In this document: one piece after another, positions 1-5,111 of the stretch
Numbering within the stretch: the first letter of the stretch is position 1
Layout of the letters: the number at the start of each line of letters is the position of its first letter
NCBI GenBank assembly: GCA_009922295.1
Contig: RFWA01000198.1
Coordinates: 1 to 5,185, forward strand
Source: Betaproteobacteria bacterium
Lineage (GTDB): Bacteria > Pseudomonadota > Gammaproteobacteria > Burkholderiales > Burkholderiaceae_C
Length of the DNA: 5,185 nt
Direction: 5' to 3'
The notes under the pieces: generated by a model
The model's input: the letters and a program-made list of their open reading frames with translations, nothing else
What the model was told of the DNA's origin: nothing
The model's database searches: none
Made by a program: the position numbers and the translations under genes

Positions 1-94
1 GGGTGATGTCGCGAAACTGCACCCCCGGCGCCGGCCAGTCGGGCACGGTACGGATGTGGTCGCGAAGGTATTGGTTAACGCTGAAGTTGGGCAT
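1..94 (-). CDS. apt: Adenine phosphoribosyltransferase, N-terminal fragment (runs off left edge)
   Basis: Reading the minus strand from the ATG at 94-92 gives 31 codons beginning MPNFSVNQYLRDHI and continuing RTVPDWPAPGVQFRDIT. The PxPGVxFRDIT segment is the conserved start of bacterial Apt, a cytoplasmic purine-salvage enzyme that makes AMP and pyrophosphate from adenine and PRPP. Only the N-terminal helix and the first strand are present; the PRPP-binding loop and the rest of the roughly 180-residue enzyme lie beyond the window. No strong Shine-Dalgarno is visible before the ATG. The antiporter gene upstream is on the same strand, 71 bp away, with no hairpin terminator between them, so read-through from it is possible. 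The family call is from remembered sequence and is quite secure; the start is the only reasonable in-frame ATG. Confidence 0.88.
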   Translation of the reverse strand, partial: MPNFSVNQYLRDHIRTVPDWPAPGVQFRDIT

Positions 95-165
95 GGCGCT
101 ATAAAGAGCAGTTCACGGAACCCAGATTGTGCGCCTGTCCGCTCGTCCAAACGCCCATGGCTAGG

Positions 166-2151
166 TTAGCCCCTGAGCAATTTTTGTGTCGCCTTGGCCA
201 GGGGCTCGGGCTTGCCGCTGAGTACCAGGGTATCGCCGTCTTCCAGCAGCGGGTCCAGCGCCGCATCAAAGCTCTGACCGCTGCGCCGGCGCAGGCTCAC
301 CACGCGCGTGTCCAGGGCGTGCAGCGCCAGGCGGCTCACCGGCTGGCCAATGGCGCGCGCGCCCAGCGGCAGGGTGACCGAGGCCAGCCGCTCTTGCTCC
401 AGCTCGTCCACCGAGCTGTCGTCGTCCCCATGAAAATAGCCGCGCAGCAGGCTGTATCGGGCGTCACGCTGCGCCTGTGCAATCTGGATCACGCGCCGCA
501 TTGGCACGCCCACCAGCGCCAGCGCGTGGCTGGCCAACATCAGCGAGCCTTCGATCGCCTCGGGTACCACCTCGGTGGCGCCGGCTGTTCGCAAAGCTTC
601 CAGGTCGTGGTCGTCCTGGGTGCGCACAATCACCGGCACCTGCGGGGCATGCTCACGGATGTGCCCCAGCACCTTGATGGCGCCAGCGACCTCCTGGTAG
701 GTGACCACCACCGCGCTGGCACGCGCCAGGCCGGCCGCCATCAGGGCCTGGAGGCGGGCAGCGTCGCCAAACACCACCGAGTCGCCTGCGGCAGCGGCTT
801 GACGCACCCGGTCTGGGTCCAGGTCCAGCGCCATGTAGGGAATGCCTTCGCCTTCGAGCATGCGCGCCAGGTTCTGGCCGCAACGGCCGTAGCCGCAGAT
901 GATGACGTGCCGATTGACGTTGATTGACTTGCGGGCAATGCTGGTCATTTGCAGCGACTGCTGCAACCACTCGCTGCTGACCAAGCGCATCACCAGCGGG
1001 CCGCTGTACTGCACGATGAAGGGCGTGGCCAGCATCGACAGCACCATGCTGGCCAGGATCGGGTTCAACAGTTCAGGCGGCACCAGCGCGTTGGCCTGGG
1101 CCAGCGTCAGCAGAACAAAGCCGAACTCGCCGGCCTGGGCCAGGTACAAACCGGTGCGCAGGGCTACGCCTTGCGTTGCACCCAGGCTGTGCGCCAGCAG
1201 CGTCACCAGCGCCGCCTTGAACAGCACTGGCAGCGTCACCAGCAGCAGCACCAGCGGCCAGCGTTCCAGCACCAGGCGCCAGTCCAGCAGCATGCCGATG
1301 CTGATGAAAAACAGGCCCAGCAGCACATCGTGAAAGGGCCGGATGTCGGTTTCCACGTGGTGTTTGTACTCTGTCTCCGAAATCAGCATGCCCGCAATGA
1401 AGGCGCCCAGTGCCAGGCTCAGGCCCGCCAACTCCGTCAGCCAGGCCAGCCCGAGGGTGACCAGCAGCAGGTTGAGCACAAACAGCTCCTCGCTCTGGCG
1501 CCGCGCCACCAGTGTGAGCCACCAGCGCATCACGCGCTGCCCGCCCACCAACAGCAGCGTGATCAGCAGCACGGCCTTGACGCCGGCCAGCAGCAGCGTG
1601 GCTGGCAGTGCCTCGGTCGGCGCCGCCAGGGCCGGGATCAGCACCAGCAGCGGCACCACCGCCAGGTCCTGAAACAGCAGAACCCCCATCACCCGCTTGC
1701 CGTGCTCTGACTCCAGCTCCAGCCGCTCGGTCATCAGTTTGACGATGATGGCCGTGCTGCTCATGGCCAACGCGCCTGACAGGGCCACCGCGGTTTGCCA
1801 GCCCATGCCCCACAGGCCCGGCGCCAGCCAGGCGAGGCCGAGCAGTACGGTGGTGGTGGCCAGCATGGTCAGCAACACCTGGAGCAGGCCCAGCCCGAAC
1901 ACATGGCGGCGCATGGCGCGCAGCTTGGGCAGGTTGAACTCCAGACCGATGACAAACATCAGGAACACCACGCCAAACTCACCGAGGTGGCGCACCCCGT
2001 CGGAGTTCTTGGCCAGCGCCAGGGCGTTGGGCCCGATCAATACCCCGACCACCAGATAACCCAGCATGGGCGGCAGCTTGAGCGAGCGGCAGGCCACCAC
2101 GCCCAATACGGCGGCCAGCAGGTAGAGCAGGGTCAGTTCAAGCGGGCTCAT
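166..2151 (-). CDS. kefB: Kef-type K+/H+ antiporter (CPA2 family) with TrkA-N and TrkA-C domains
   Basis: This 661-residue inner-membrane protein matches the monovalent cation:proton antiporter-2 architecture. Residues 1-385 form about 12-13 hydrophobic segments of an Na/H-exchanger domain, with SSTAI at 131-135 and the intramembrane LFQD motif at 159-162. A loop at 264-272 (HHVETDIRP) resembles the regulatory loop of E. coli KefC (HALESDIEP) and is followed by LLGLFFISIGM. A Rossmann-type TrkA-N (RCK) domain spans about 414-530, with GYGRCG at 420-425 and acidic residues D443/D445 ending the second strand, so it should bind NAD(H) or a related ligand. A TrkA-C-like domain spans about 588-658. 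E. coli KefB/KefC are near 600-620 residues and lack this clear C-terminal TrkA-C, so the symbol means Kef-like, not proven orthology. Glutathione gating is inferred only; no KefF/KefG-type partner is in the window. The ATG sits 6 nt downstream of a TAGTAT hexamer. The gene is divergent from kdsD and looks intact. Confidence 0.9.
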   Translation of the reverse strand: MSPLELTLLYLLAAVLGVVACRSLKLPPMLGYLVVGVLIGPNALALAKNSDGVRHLGEFGVVFLMFVIGLEFNLPKLRAMRRHVFGLGLLQVLLTMLATTTVLLGLAWLAPGLWGMGWQTAVALSGALAMSSTAIIVKLMTERLELESEHGKRVMGVLLFQDLAVVPLLVLIPALAAPTEALPATLLLAGVKAVLLITLLLVGGQRVMRWWLTLVARRQSEELFVLNLLLVTLGLAWLTELAGLSLALGAFIAGMLISETEYKHHVETDIRPFHDVLLGLFFISIGMLLDWRLVLERWPLVLLLVTLPVLFKAALVTLLAHSLGATQGVALRTGLYLAQAGEFGFVLLTLAQANALVPPELLNPILASMVLSMLATPFIVQYSGPLVMRLVSSEWLQQSLQMTSIARKSINVNRHVIICGYGRCGQNLARMLEGEGIPYMALDLDPDRVRQAAAAGDSVVFGDAARLQALMAAGLARASAVVVTYQEVAGAIKVLGHIREHAPQVPVIVRTQDDHDLEALRTAGATEVVPEAIEGSLMLASHALALVGVPMRRVIQIAQAQRDARYSLLRGYFHGDDDSSVDELEQERLASVTLPLGARAIGQPVSRLALHALDTRVVSLRRRSGQSFDAALDPLLEDGDTLVLSGKPEPLAKATQKLLRG

Positions 2152-2157
2152 GCCGCC

Positions 2158-2163
2158 ATACTA
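2158..2163 (-). promoter_or_regulatory. Candidate -10 element for the antiporter gene
   Basis: On the minus strand TAGTAT matches 4 of 6 positions of the sigma-70 -10 consensus and ends 6 nt (GGCGGC) before the ATG at 2151. With usual spacing, transcription would begin at or next to the A of the ATG, giving a leaderless mRNA, which agrees with the lack of a Shine-Dalgarno. No convincing -35 hexamer is found at 16-18 bp. This is a sequence inference only. Confidence 0.3.
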
Positions 2164-2199
2164 ACAAGGCGCCAAGGCCAGGGGCGCCGGACCCAACCG

Positions 2200-2205
2200 T
2201 AGAAT
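2200..2205 (+). promoter_or_regulatory. Candidate -10 element for the kdsD operon
   Basis: TAGAAT differs from the TATAAT consensus at one position and ends 6 nt (GCCACG) before the kdsD ATG at 2212. The predicted transcription start would coincide with the start codon, implying leaderless translation; no purine-rich Shine-Dalgarno precedes the ATG. A -35 element is not recognisable. The 60-bp spacer also holds two GGCGCC palindromes (2168-2173 and 2183-2188) whose role, if any, is unknown. Confidence 0.38.
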
Positions 2206-2211
2206 GCCACG

Positions 2212-3213
2212 ATGAATGCCCGAACCGCCGCGCCACCCGTTTTTGAGGCTGGCCGCGCTATTCTGCTGGCCCAGGAGGCCCTGGGCATTGAGGCGGCCGC
2301 CGTCATCGCGGTGCAGCAGCGAATCGGTTCGGCTTTTGCCCAAGCCGTTGAGCGCATGCTGCTGCTGTCTGGTCGTGTGGTGGTCATGGGCATGGGCAAG
2401 AGCGGTCATATTGGACGCAAAATCGCCGCCACCCTGGCCTCCACCGGCACACCGGCGCTGTTCGTCCACCCGGCTGAGGCCAGCCATGGTGATCTGGGCA
2501 TGATCACCGCAGCCGACCTGGTGCTTGCGGTCTCCAACAGCGGAGAGTCGCAGGAGTTGACGGCTATCTTGCCGGTGTTCAAGCGTCTGGGCGTACCGCT
2601 GGTGGCGATGACCGGCCGGGCTGATTCCACGCTGGCACGGCATGCCGATGTGTTTCTGGACTGCGCGGTTGACAAAGAGGCCTGCCCGCTCAATCTGACC
2701 CCGACCGCCAGCACCACGGTGCAGCTCGCACTCGGCGACGCCCTCGCGGTCGCGCTGCTCGATGCGCGCGGCTTCAAGGCTGAGGACTTTGCCCGATCGC
2801 ACCCGGGGGGAGCCTTGGGGCGCAAGCTGCTGACCCATGTCAGCGACGTGATGCGCTCAGGCCCGGCGGTGCCGCGGGTCGGGCCGGATGCCAGCTTCAG
2901 TGCATTGATGCGCGAGATGAGCGCCAAGGGCCTGGGCGCCACCGCTGTGGTGAACGCTGATGGCCAAGTACTTGGCATCTTTACCGACGGCGACCTGCGC
3001 CGGCTGGTGGAGCGCGGCCAGGACCTGCGCACGCTCAGCGCGGCCGACGTCATGCACCCTCAGCCTTGCACCATCGCCCAAGATGCCCTGGCGGTGGAGG
3101 CGGCCGAACTGATGGAGTTGCGCCGCATTACGAGCGTGCTGGTGCTGGATGAGCATGGGCTGTTGTGTGGTGCACTCAACAGCAACGACCTGATGCGGGC
3201 CAAGGTGATCTGA
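2212..3213 (+). CDS. kdsD: Arabinose-5-phosphate isomerase (KpsF/GutQ family)
   Basis: This 333-residue cytoplasmic enzyme interconverts D-ribulose 5-phosphate and D-arabinose 5-phosphate, the first step of Kdo synthesis for LPS. A SIS domain covers about residues 35-185, with GMGKSGHIG at 60-68, HPAEASHGDLGMI at 86-98 and SNSGES at 108-113. Tandem CBS domains cover about 208-270 and 277-333. Residues K63, E115, E156 and H197 align by eye with the active-site residues K59, E111, E152 and H193 of E. coli KdsD (328 residues), so it appears catalytically complete. The FARSHPGGALGR signature at 193-204 is present. The ATG at 2212 is chosen because the preceding TAGAAT leaves no room for a longer leader; an ATG at 2204 opens only a three-codon frame ending in TGA over this start. 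Its TGA overlaps the kdsC ATG by one base (TGATG), implying translational coupling. Paralogues (GutQ, KpsF) have the same fold, but adjacency to kdsC and lptC supports KdsD. Confidence 0.95.
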   Translation: MNARTAAPPVFEAGRAILLAQEALGIEAAAVIAVQQRIGSAFAQAVERMLLLSGRVVVMGMGKSGHIGRKIAATLASTGTPALFVHPAEASHGDLGMITAADLVLAVSNSGESQELTAILPVFKRLGVPLVAMTGRADSTLARHADVFLDCAVDKEACPLNLTPTASTTVQLALGDALAVALLDARGFKAEDFARSHPGGALGRKLLTHVSDVMRSGPAVPRVGPDASFSALMREMSAKGLGATAVVNADGQVLGIFTDGDLRRLVERGQDLRTLSAADVMHPQPCTIAQDALAVEAAELMELRRITSVLVLDEHGLLCGALNSNDLMRAKVI

Positions 3214-3626
3214 TGCCGCAACCCGCGCTGAACCTCCCTCCCGAGCTGCTGCAGCGCGGCGGCATCACGCCGGCTGTGATCAGCGGTCGCGACTCTGAGC
3301 CGCTGCGCCTGAGGCTGCAGGCGCTTGGCATTGCGCATGTCCAATTGGGCACCGACAACAAGCGTCCGGCGGCTGAGCAGATCCTGGCCACAATGGGACT
3401 GAGCTGGCAAGAGGCTGCGGCCATGGGCGACGACTGGCCCGACCTAGCGCTGATGCAGCGCGCCGCGCTGGCCTGCGCCCCGCCCAACGCCCATCTGGAA
3501 GTGCGGGCGCTGGCGCACCATGTCACGCAGGCCGCTGGTGGCGCGGGGGCGGTGCGTGAGTTCTGCGACCTGTTGCTGGTTGCCAGCGGCAAGTATGCGT
3601 GTCTGCTGCGGGAGGCTGCGGCATGA
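3213..3626 (+). CDS. kdsC: Kdo-8-phosphate phosphatase (KdsC, HAD family) with internal in-frame deletion of catalytic motif I
   Basis: The product is 137 residues, against about 180-190 for the family. KdsC hydrolyses Kdo 8-phosphate to Kdo and phosphate. HAD motif II is visible as SGRDS (24-28), the motif III lysine is probably K50 in GTDNK, and motif IV is GDDWPDL (72-78); the C-terminal GGAGAVREFCDLLL (109-122) is typical. Residues 1-15 (MPQPALNLPPELLQR) resemble the usual Burkholderiales N-terminus and join directly to GGITPAVISGRD. The intervening strand with DxDGxLTDG, which supplies the nucleophile and acid/base aspartates, and the beta-hairpin used in tetramer assembly are absent. 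The reading frame is maintained, and both overlaps (TGATG with kdsD, ATGA with lptC) are kept. As written, the protein should not be catalytically active. It could be a real deletion allele, a repurposed pseudoenzyme or an assembly collapse. Start at 3213 is preferred over in-frame ATG 3165, which would lie deep inside kdsD. Confidence 0.85.
   Translation: MPQPALNLPPELLQRGGITPAVISGRDSEPLRLRLQALGIAHVQLGTDNKRPAAEQILATMGLSWQEAAAMGDDWPDLALMQRAALACAPPNAHLEVRALAHHVTQAAGGAGAVREFCDLLLVASGKYACLLREAAA
3246..3260 (+). other. Deletion junction in kdsC
   Basis: CTGCTGCAGCGC (3246-3257, encoding LLQR) followed by GGC marks where the N-terminal leader of KdsC meets the segment normally found after HAD motif I. 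In remembered relatives an LLxR-like peptide occurs both before the DVDG motif and before the GITPxVxxGR segment, so a deletion between two such short direct repeats would leave one copy, as seen. The second copy is inferred, not observed. Confidence 0.55.
3610..3615 (+). promoter_or_regulatory. Ribosome binding site of lptC
   Basis: GGGAGG lies within the last codons of kdsC, 7 nt before the ATG at 3623. It is the best Shine-Dalgarno in the window and decides the lptC start over an in-frame ATG at 3599, which would precede it. Confidence 0.75.
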
Positions 3627-4240
3627 AGAAGCTGGTTTACCAGGTCTGGGAGCGCGCCGCGCTTTACCTGCCCACGCTGATGATGGGCGTGTTGGCCTTG
3701 GGCACCTACTGGCTGGTGCGCAGCACGCCGGCCCTGGTACAGGCGTCGCCCGCAGCGCCCGTGCGTCATGAGCCTGATTACCTGTTGAACAAGTTTTCGG
3801 TCAAAAATTACGACGGAAGTGGCCGCCTCAAGTCTGAAATAGTCGGTGCGCAGGCGCGTCATTACCCGGATGTCGACACACTGGAGATTGATGGCGTGCG
3901 CATCCGTGCCTATGACGATGCAGGTCAACTGACCCTCGCCACTGCCAGTCGGGCGCTCATCAATGGCGATGCCTCCGAGCTGCAGCTGTTTGGCGATGCC
4001 CGGGTGGTGCGTGAGCCCGTCCCAGACAAGGCCGGCGTGCTGCAGCCGCGGTTTGAGTTTCGCGGCGAGTTCTTGCATGCCTTCATGAAAACCGAGCGCG
4101 TGCTCTCCCCGCAGCCATTACAACTGACGCGTGGGCAGGACCAGTTCACCGCCGATGCCATGGAGTTTGACAATTTGGCGCAGGTGATGCAGCTGACAGG
4201 CCGTGTGCGTGGCACGCTGGTGCCCAAGCCAGGCAAGTAA
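3623..4240 (+). CDS. lptC: LPS export system protein LptC
   Basis: The product is 205 residues from ATG 3623 and belongs to the LptC/YrbK (DUF1239) family. A short cytoplasmic start (MKKLVYQVWERA) leads into one transmembrane helix at about 13-33 with no signal-peptidase site, followed by a periplasmic beta-jellyroll domain at about 48-200. The segment PDYLLNKFSVKNYD (51-64) followed by GRLK and HYPDVDTLEI (80-89) is characteristic. LptC sits in the inner membrane, interacts with the LptBFG transporter and passes LPS to LptA. Its ATG overlaps the kdsC TGA as ATGA and is served by GGGAGG inside kdsC, so it depends on translation through the shortened kdsC frame. The length is typical and no defect is seen. 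lptA and lptB, often next in this operon, do not follow within the window. Confidence 0.92.
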   Translation: MKKLVYQVWERAALYLPTLMMGVLALGTYWLVRSTPALVQASPAAPVRHEPDYLLNKFSVKNYDGSGRLKSEIVGAQARHYPDVDTLEIDGVRIRAYDDAGQLTLATASRALINGDASELQLFGDARVVREPVPDKAGVLQPRFEFRGEFLHAFMKTERVLSPQPLQLTRGQDQFTADAMEFDNLAQVMQLTGRVRGTLVPKPGK

Positions 4241-4257
4241 AGCTGCTTTTATTGAAG

Positions 4258-5025
4258 ATGGCCCGACTCGTCTTCATCACCGGCGCGGCCAGTGGCCTCG
4301 GTCAAGCCCTGGCCGGGCGCTACCACCAGGCGGGCGCTGAGCTGGCTTTGGTCGGGCGCCGTGAATCCGAGATCAAATCATGGGCTGAGCAGCGTGGCAT
4401 AAGCCCTGAGCGCTATAAAATTTATAGTGCAGATGTTGCCAATGCAGCCAGCATCGTGGCGGCGGGAGAGGCCTGCTTACGCCAACAGGGTGTGCCTGAT
4501 GTGGTGGTGGCCTGTGCCGGCATCAGCGTCGGGGTCGACACGGCAGAGCGCGACGACCTGGACGTCATGGCGCTGACCTACGCCACCAACAATGTGGGAA
4601 CCGCCGCCACCTTCATGCCCTTCATCAAGGCCATGAGGCAGCGCCGGCATGGCACTCTGGTGGGCATCGGAAGTGTGAACGGCATTCGCGGTTTTGCCGG
4701 CCATGGGGCCAATTGCCCGAGTAAGGCTGCCTTGATCAGCTATTGCGAATGCCTGCGCCTTGAGTTACGTGGCAGCGGCGTGAATGTGGTGACGCTGTGT
4801 CCCGGTTACGTGGCCACGCCGCTCACCCTCGGCAACCGCTACGCGATGCCCTTCTTGCTGCAGCCCCAAGATTTTGCAGAGCGTGCCCATCGTGCGATTG
4901 AGGCCGGCGTCAGTTACCGCGTGATTCCCTGGCAGATGGGGCTGGTGGCCAAGCTCTTGCGATTGCTGCCCAACCCGCTGTTTGACCGGCTGTTTGCCGG
5001 GCGGTCACGCAAGGCACGGCAATAA
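4258..5025 (+). CDS. SDR-family NAD(P)-dependent oxidoreductase with atypical active site
   Basis: The product is 255 residues from ATG 4258; a TTG at 4252 would add two residues (MK) and cannot be excluded, since neither start has a clear Shine-Dalgarno. The cofactor motif TGAASGLG is at 8-15, and R35/R36 (VGRRES) after the second strand suggests NADP preference. The tetrad Asn (N111 in TNNVGT) and Ser (S139 in IGSVNG) are present, and K156 is present, but the catalytic Tyr four residues before it is Asn (N152, codon AAT at 4711). The usual NAG motif reads CAG (C86-G88). PGYVATPL follows normally. The C-terminus (LVAKLLRLLPNPLFDRLF, then a basic tail) is amphipathic and may touch the membrane. 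As read it should be a poor or inactive dehydrogenase; substrate unknown. It lies 17 bp after lptC and ends just before a terminator, so it is probably the last gene of the operon. A link to LPS export is contextual only. Confidence 0.88.
   Translation: MARLVFITGAASGLGQALAGRYHQAGAELALVGRRESEIKSWAEQRGISPERYKIYSADVANAASIVAAGEACLRQQGVPDVVVACAGISVGVDTAERDDLDVMALTYATNNVGTAATFMPFIKAMRQRRHGTLVGIGSVNGIRGFAGHGANCPSKAALISYCECLRLELRGSGVNVVTLCPGYVATPLTLGNRYAMPFLLQPQDFAERAHRAIEAGVSYRVIPWQMGLVAKLLRLLPNPLFDRLFAGRSRKARQ
4410..4430 (+). repeat. AT-rich inverted repeat inside the SDR gene
   Basis: GCGCTATAAA and TTTATAGTGC flank a central A; the arms pair over 10 positions with a single G-T wobble. It encodes RYKIYSA near residues 52-58 of the SDR and is much more AT-rich than its surroundings. 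It resembles short AT-cored palindromes that I recall as common between genes in Comamonadaceae genomes; that comparison is from memory. No regulatory role is claimed. Confidence 0.5.
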
Positions 5026-5050
5026 AAAAGGGCCCGATGGCCCTTTTGTT
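5026..5050. terminator. Rho-independent terminator, probably bidirectional
   Basis: A 9-bp stem (AAAAGGGCC at 5026-5034 with GGCCCTTTT at 5039-5047) closes a CGAT loop, beginning directly after the SDR stop codon. T-rich bases follow on the plus strand, and the A-run at 5024-5029 gives a longer U-tract on the minus strand. It can therefore end both the plus-strand operon and the convergent minus-strand transcript. A smaller hairpin (GCTGGCA/TGCCGGC, 5052-5068, one weak pair) lies beside it in the minus-strand 3' UTR. Confidence 0.85.
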
Positions 5051-5075
5051 TGCTGGCAAGATGCCGGCAGAGTGC

Positions 5076-5111
5076 TTAGTAGCTGCTGCGACCGCCGCCA
5101 CCACCACCGCG
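5076..5111 (-). pseudogene. Possible C-terminal tail of a glycine-rich RNA-binding (RRM) protein
   Basis: The minus strand reads R-G6-RSSY and then TAA at 5078-5076, followed by about 25 nt and the terminator. Gly-rich tails ending in RS-x-Y are typical of small cold-inducible RRM proteins in Burkholderiales, as remembered. Only about 11 codons fit; upstream of about 5111 the sequence becomes metX in a different frame, so the RRM domain itself is missing. The presence of a proper stop and terminator argues that this is a true gene end rather than chance. The identification rests on a very short, low-complexity peptide and is tentative. Confidence 0.4.

Noticed and set aside
127..927. A 266-codon plus-strand open frame opposite the antiporter gene
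   Set aside because: It is Gln/His/Arg-rich antisense sequence of a well-supported transmembrane-RCK gene, with no domain resemblance; long antisense frames are expected at this GC content.
2168..2188. Two GGCGCC hexamers as an operator
   Set aside because: Six-base GC palindromes are frequent in this DNA; without conservation data a binding site cannot be claimed as a feature.
2204..2215. Three-codon upstream frame (MPR, stop) overlapping the kdsD start as ATGA
   Set aside because: It overlaps the likely -10 hexamer and would probably not be transcribed; no sign of a regulatory leader peptide.
3165..3212. Upstream ATG extending kdsC by 16 residues (MWCTQQQRPD...)
   Set aside because: These bases encode the conserved end of KdsD; the extension does not restore the missing DxDG motif, and the TGATG overlap at 3211-3215 gives the natural start.
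3599..3622. Upstream ATG extending lptC by 8 residues
   Set aside because: It lies before the GGGAGG ribosome site, which is correctly spaced for ATG 3623, and MKKLVYQVWERA is the expected LptC N-terminus.
3176..4078. A 300-codon minus-strand open frame opposite kdsC and lptC
   Set aside because: It has no recognisable domain and lies antisense to two clear genes with matching start/stop overlaps; it is a shadow frame.
4910..5098. Continuation of the minus-strand MetX frame for about 60 more codons
   Set aside because: After HAVVVAA it shows no MetX resemblance and runs through the terminator and antisense to the SDR C-terminus; treated as read-through past a junction.
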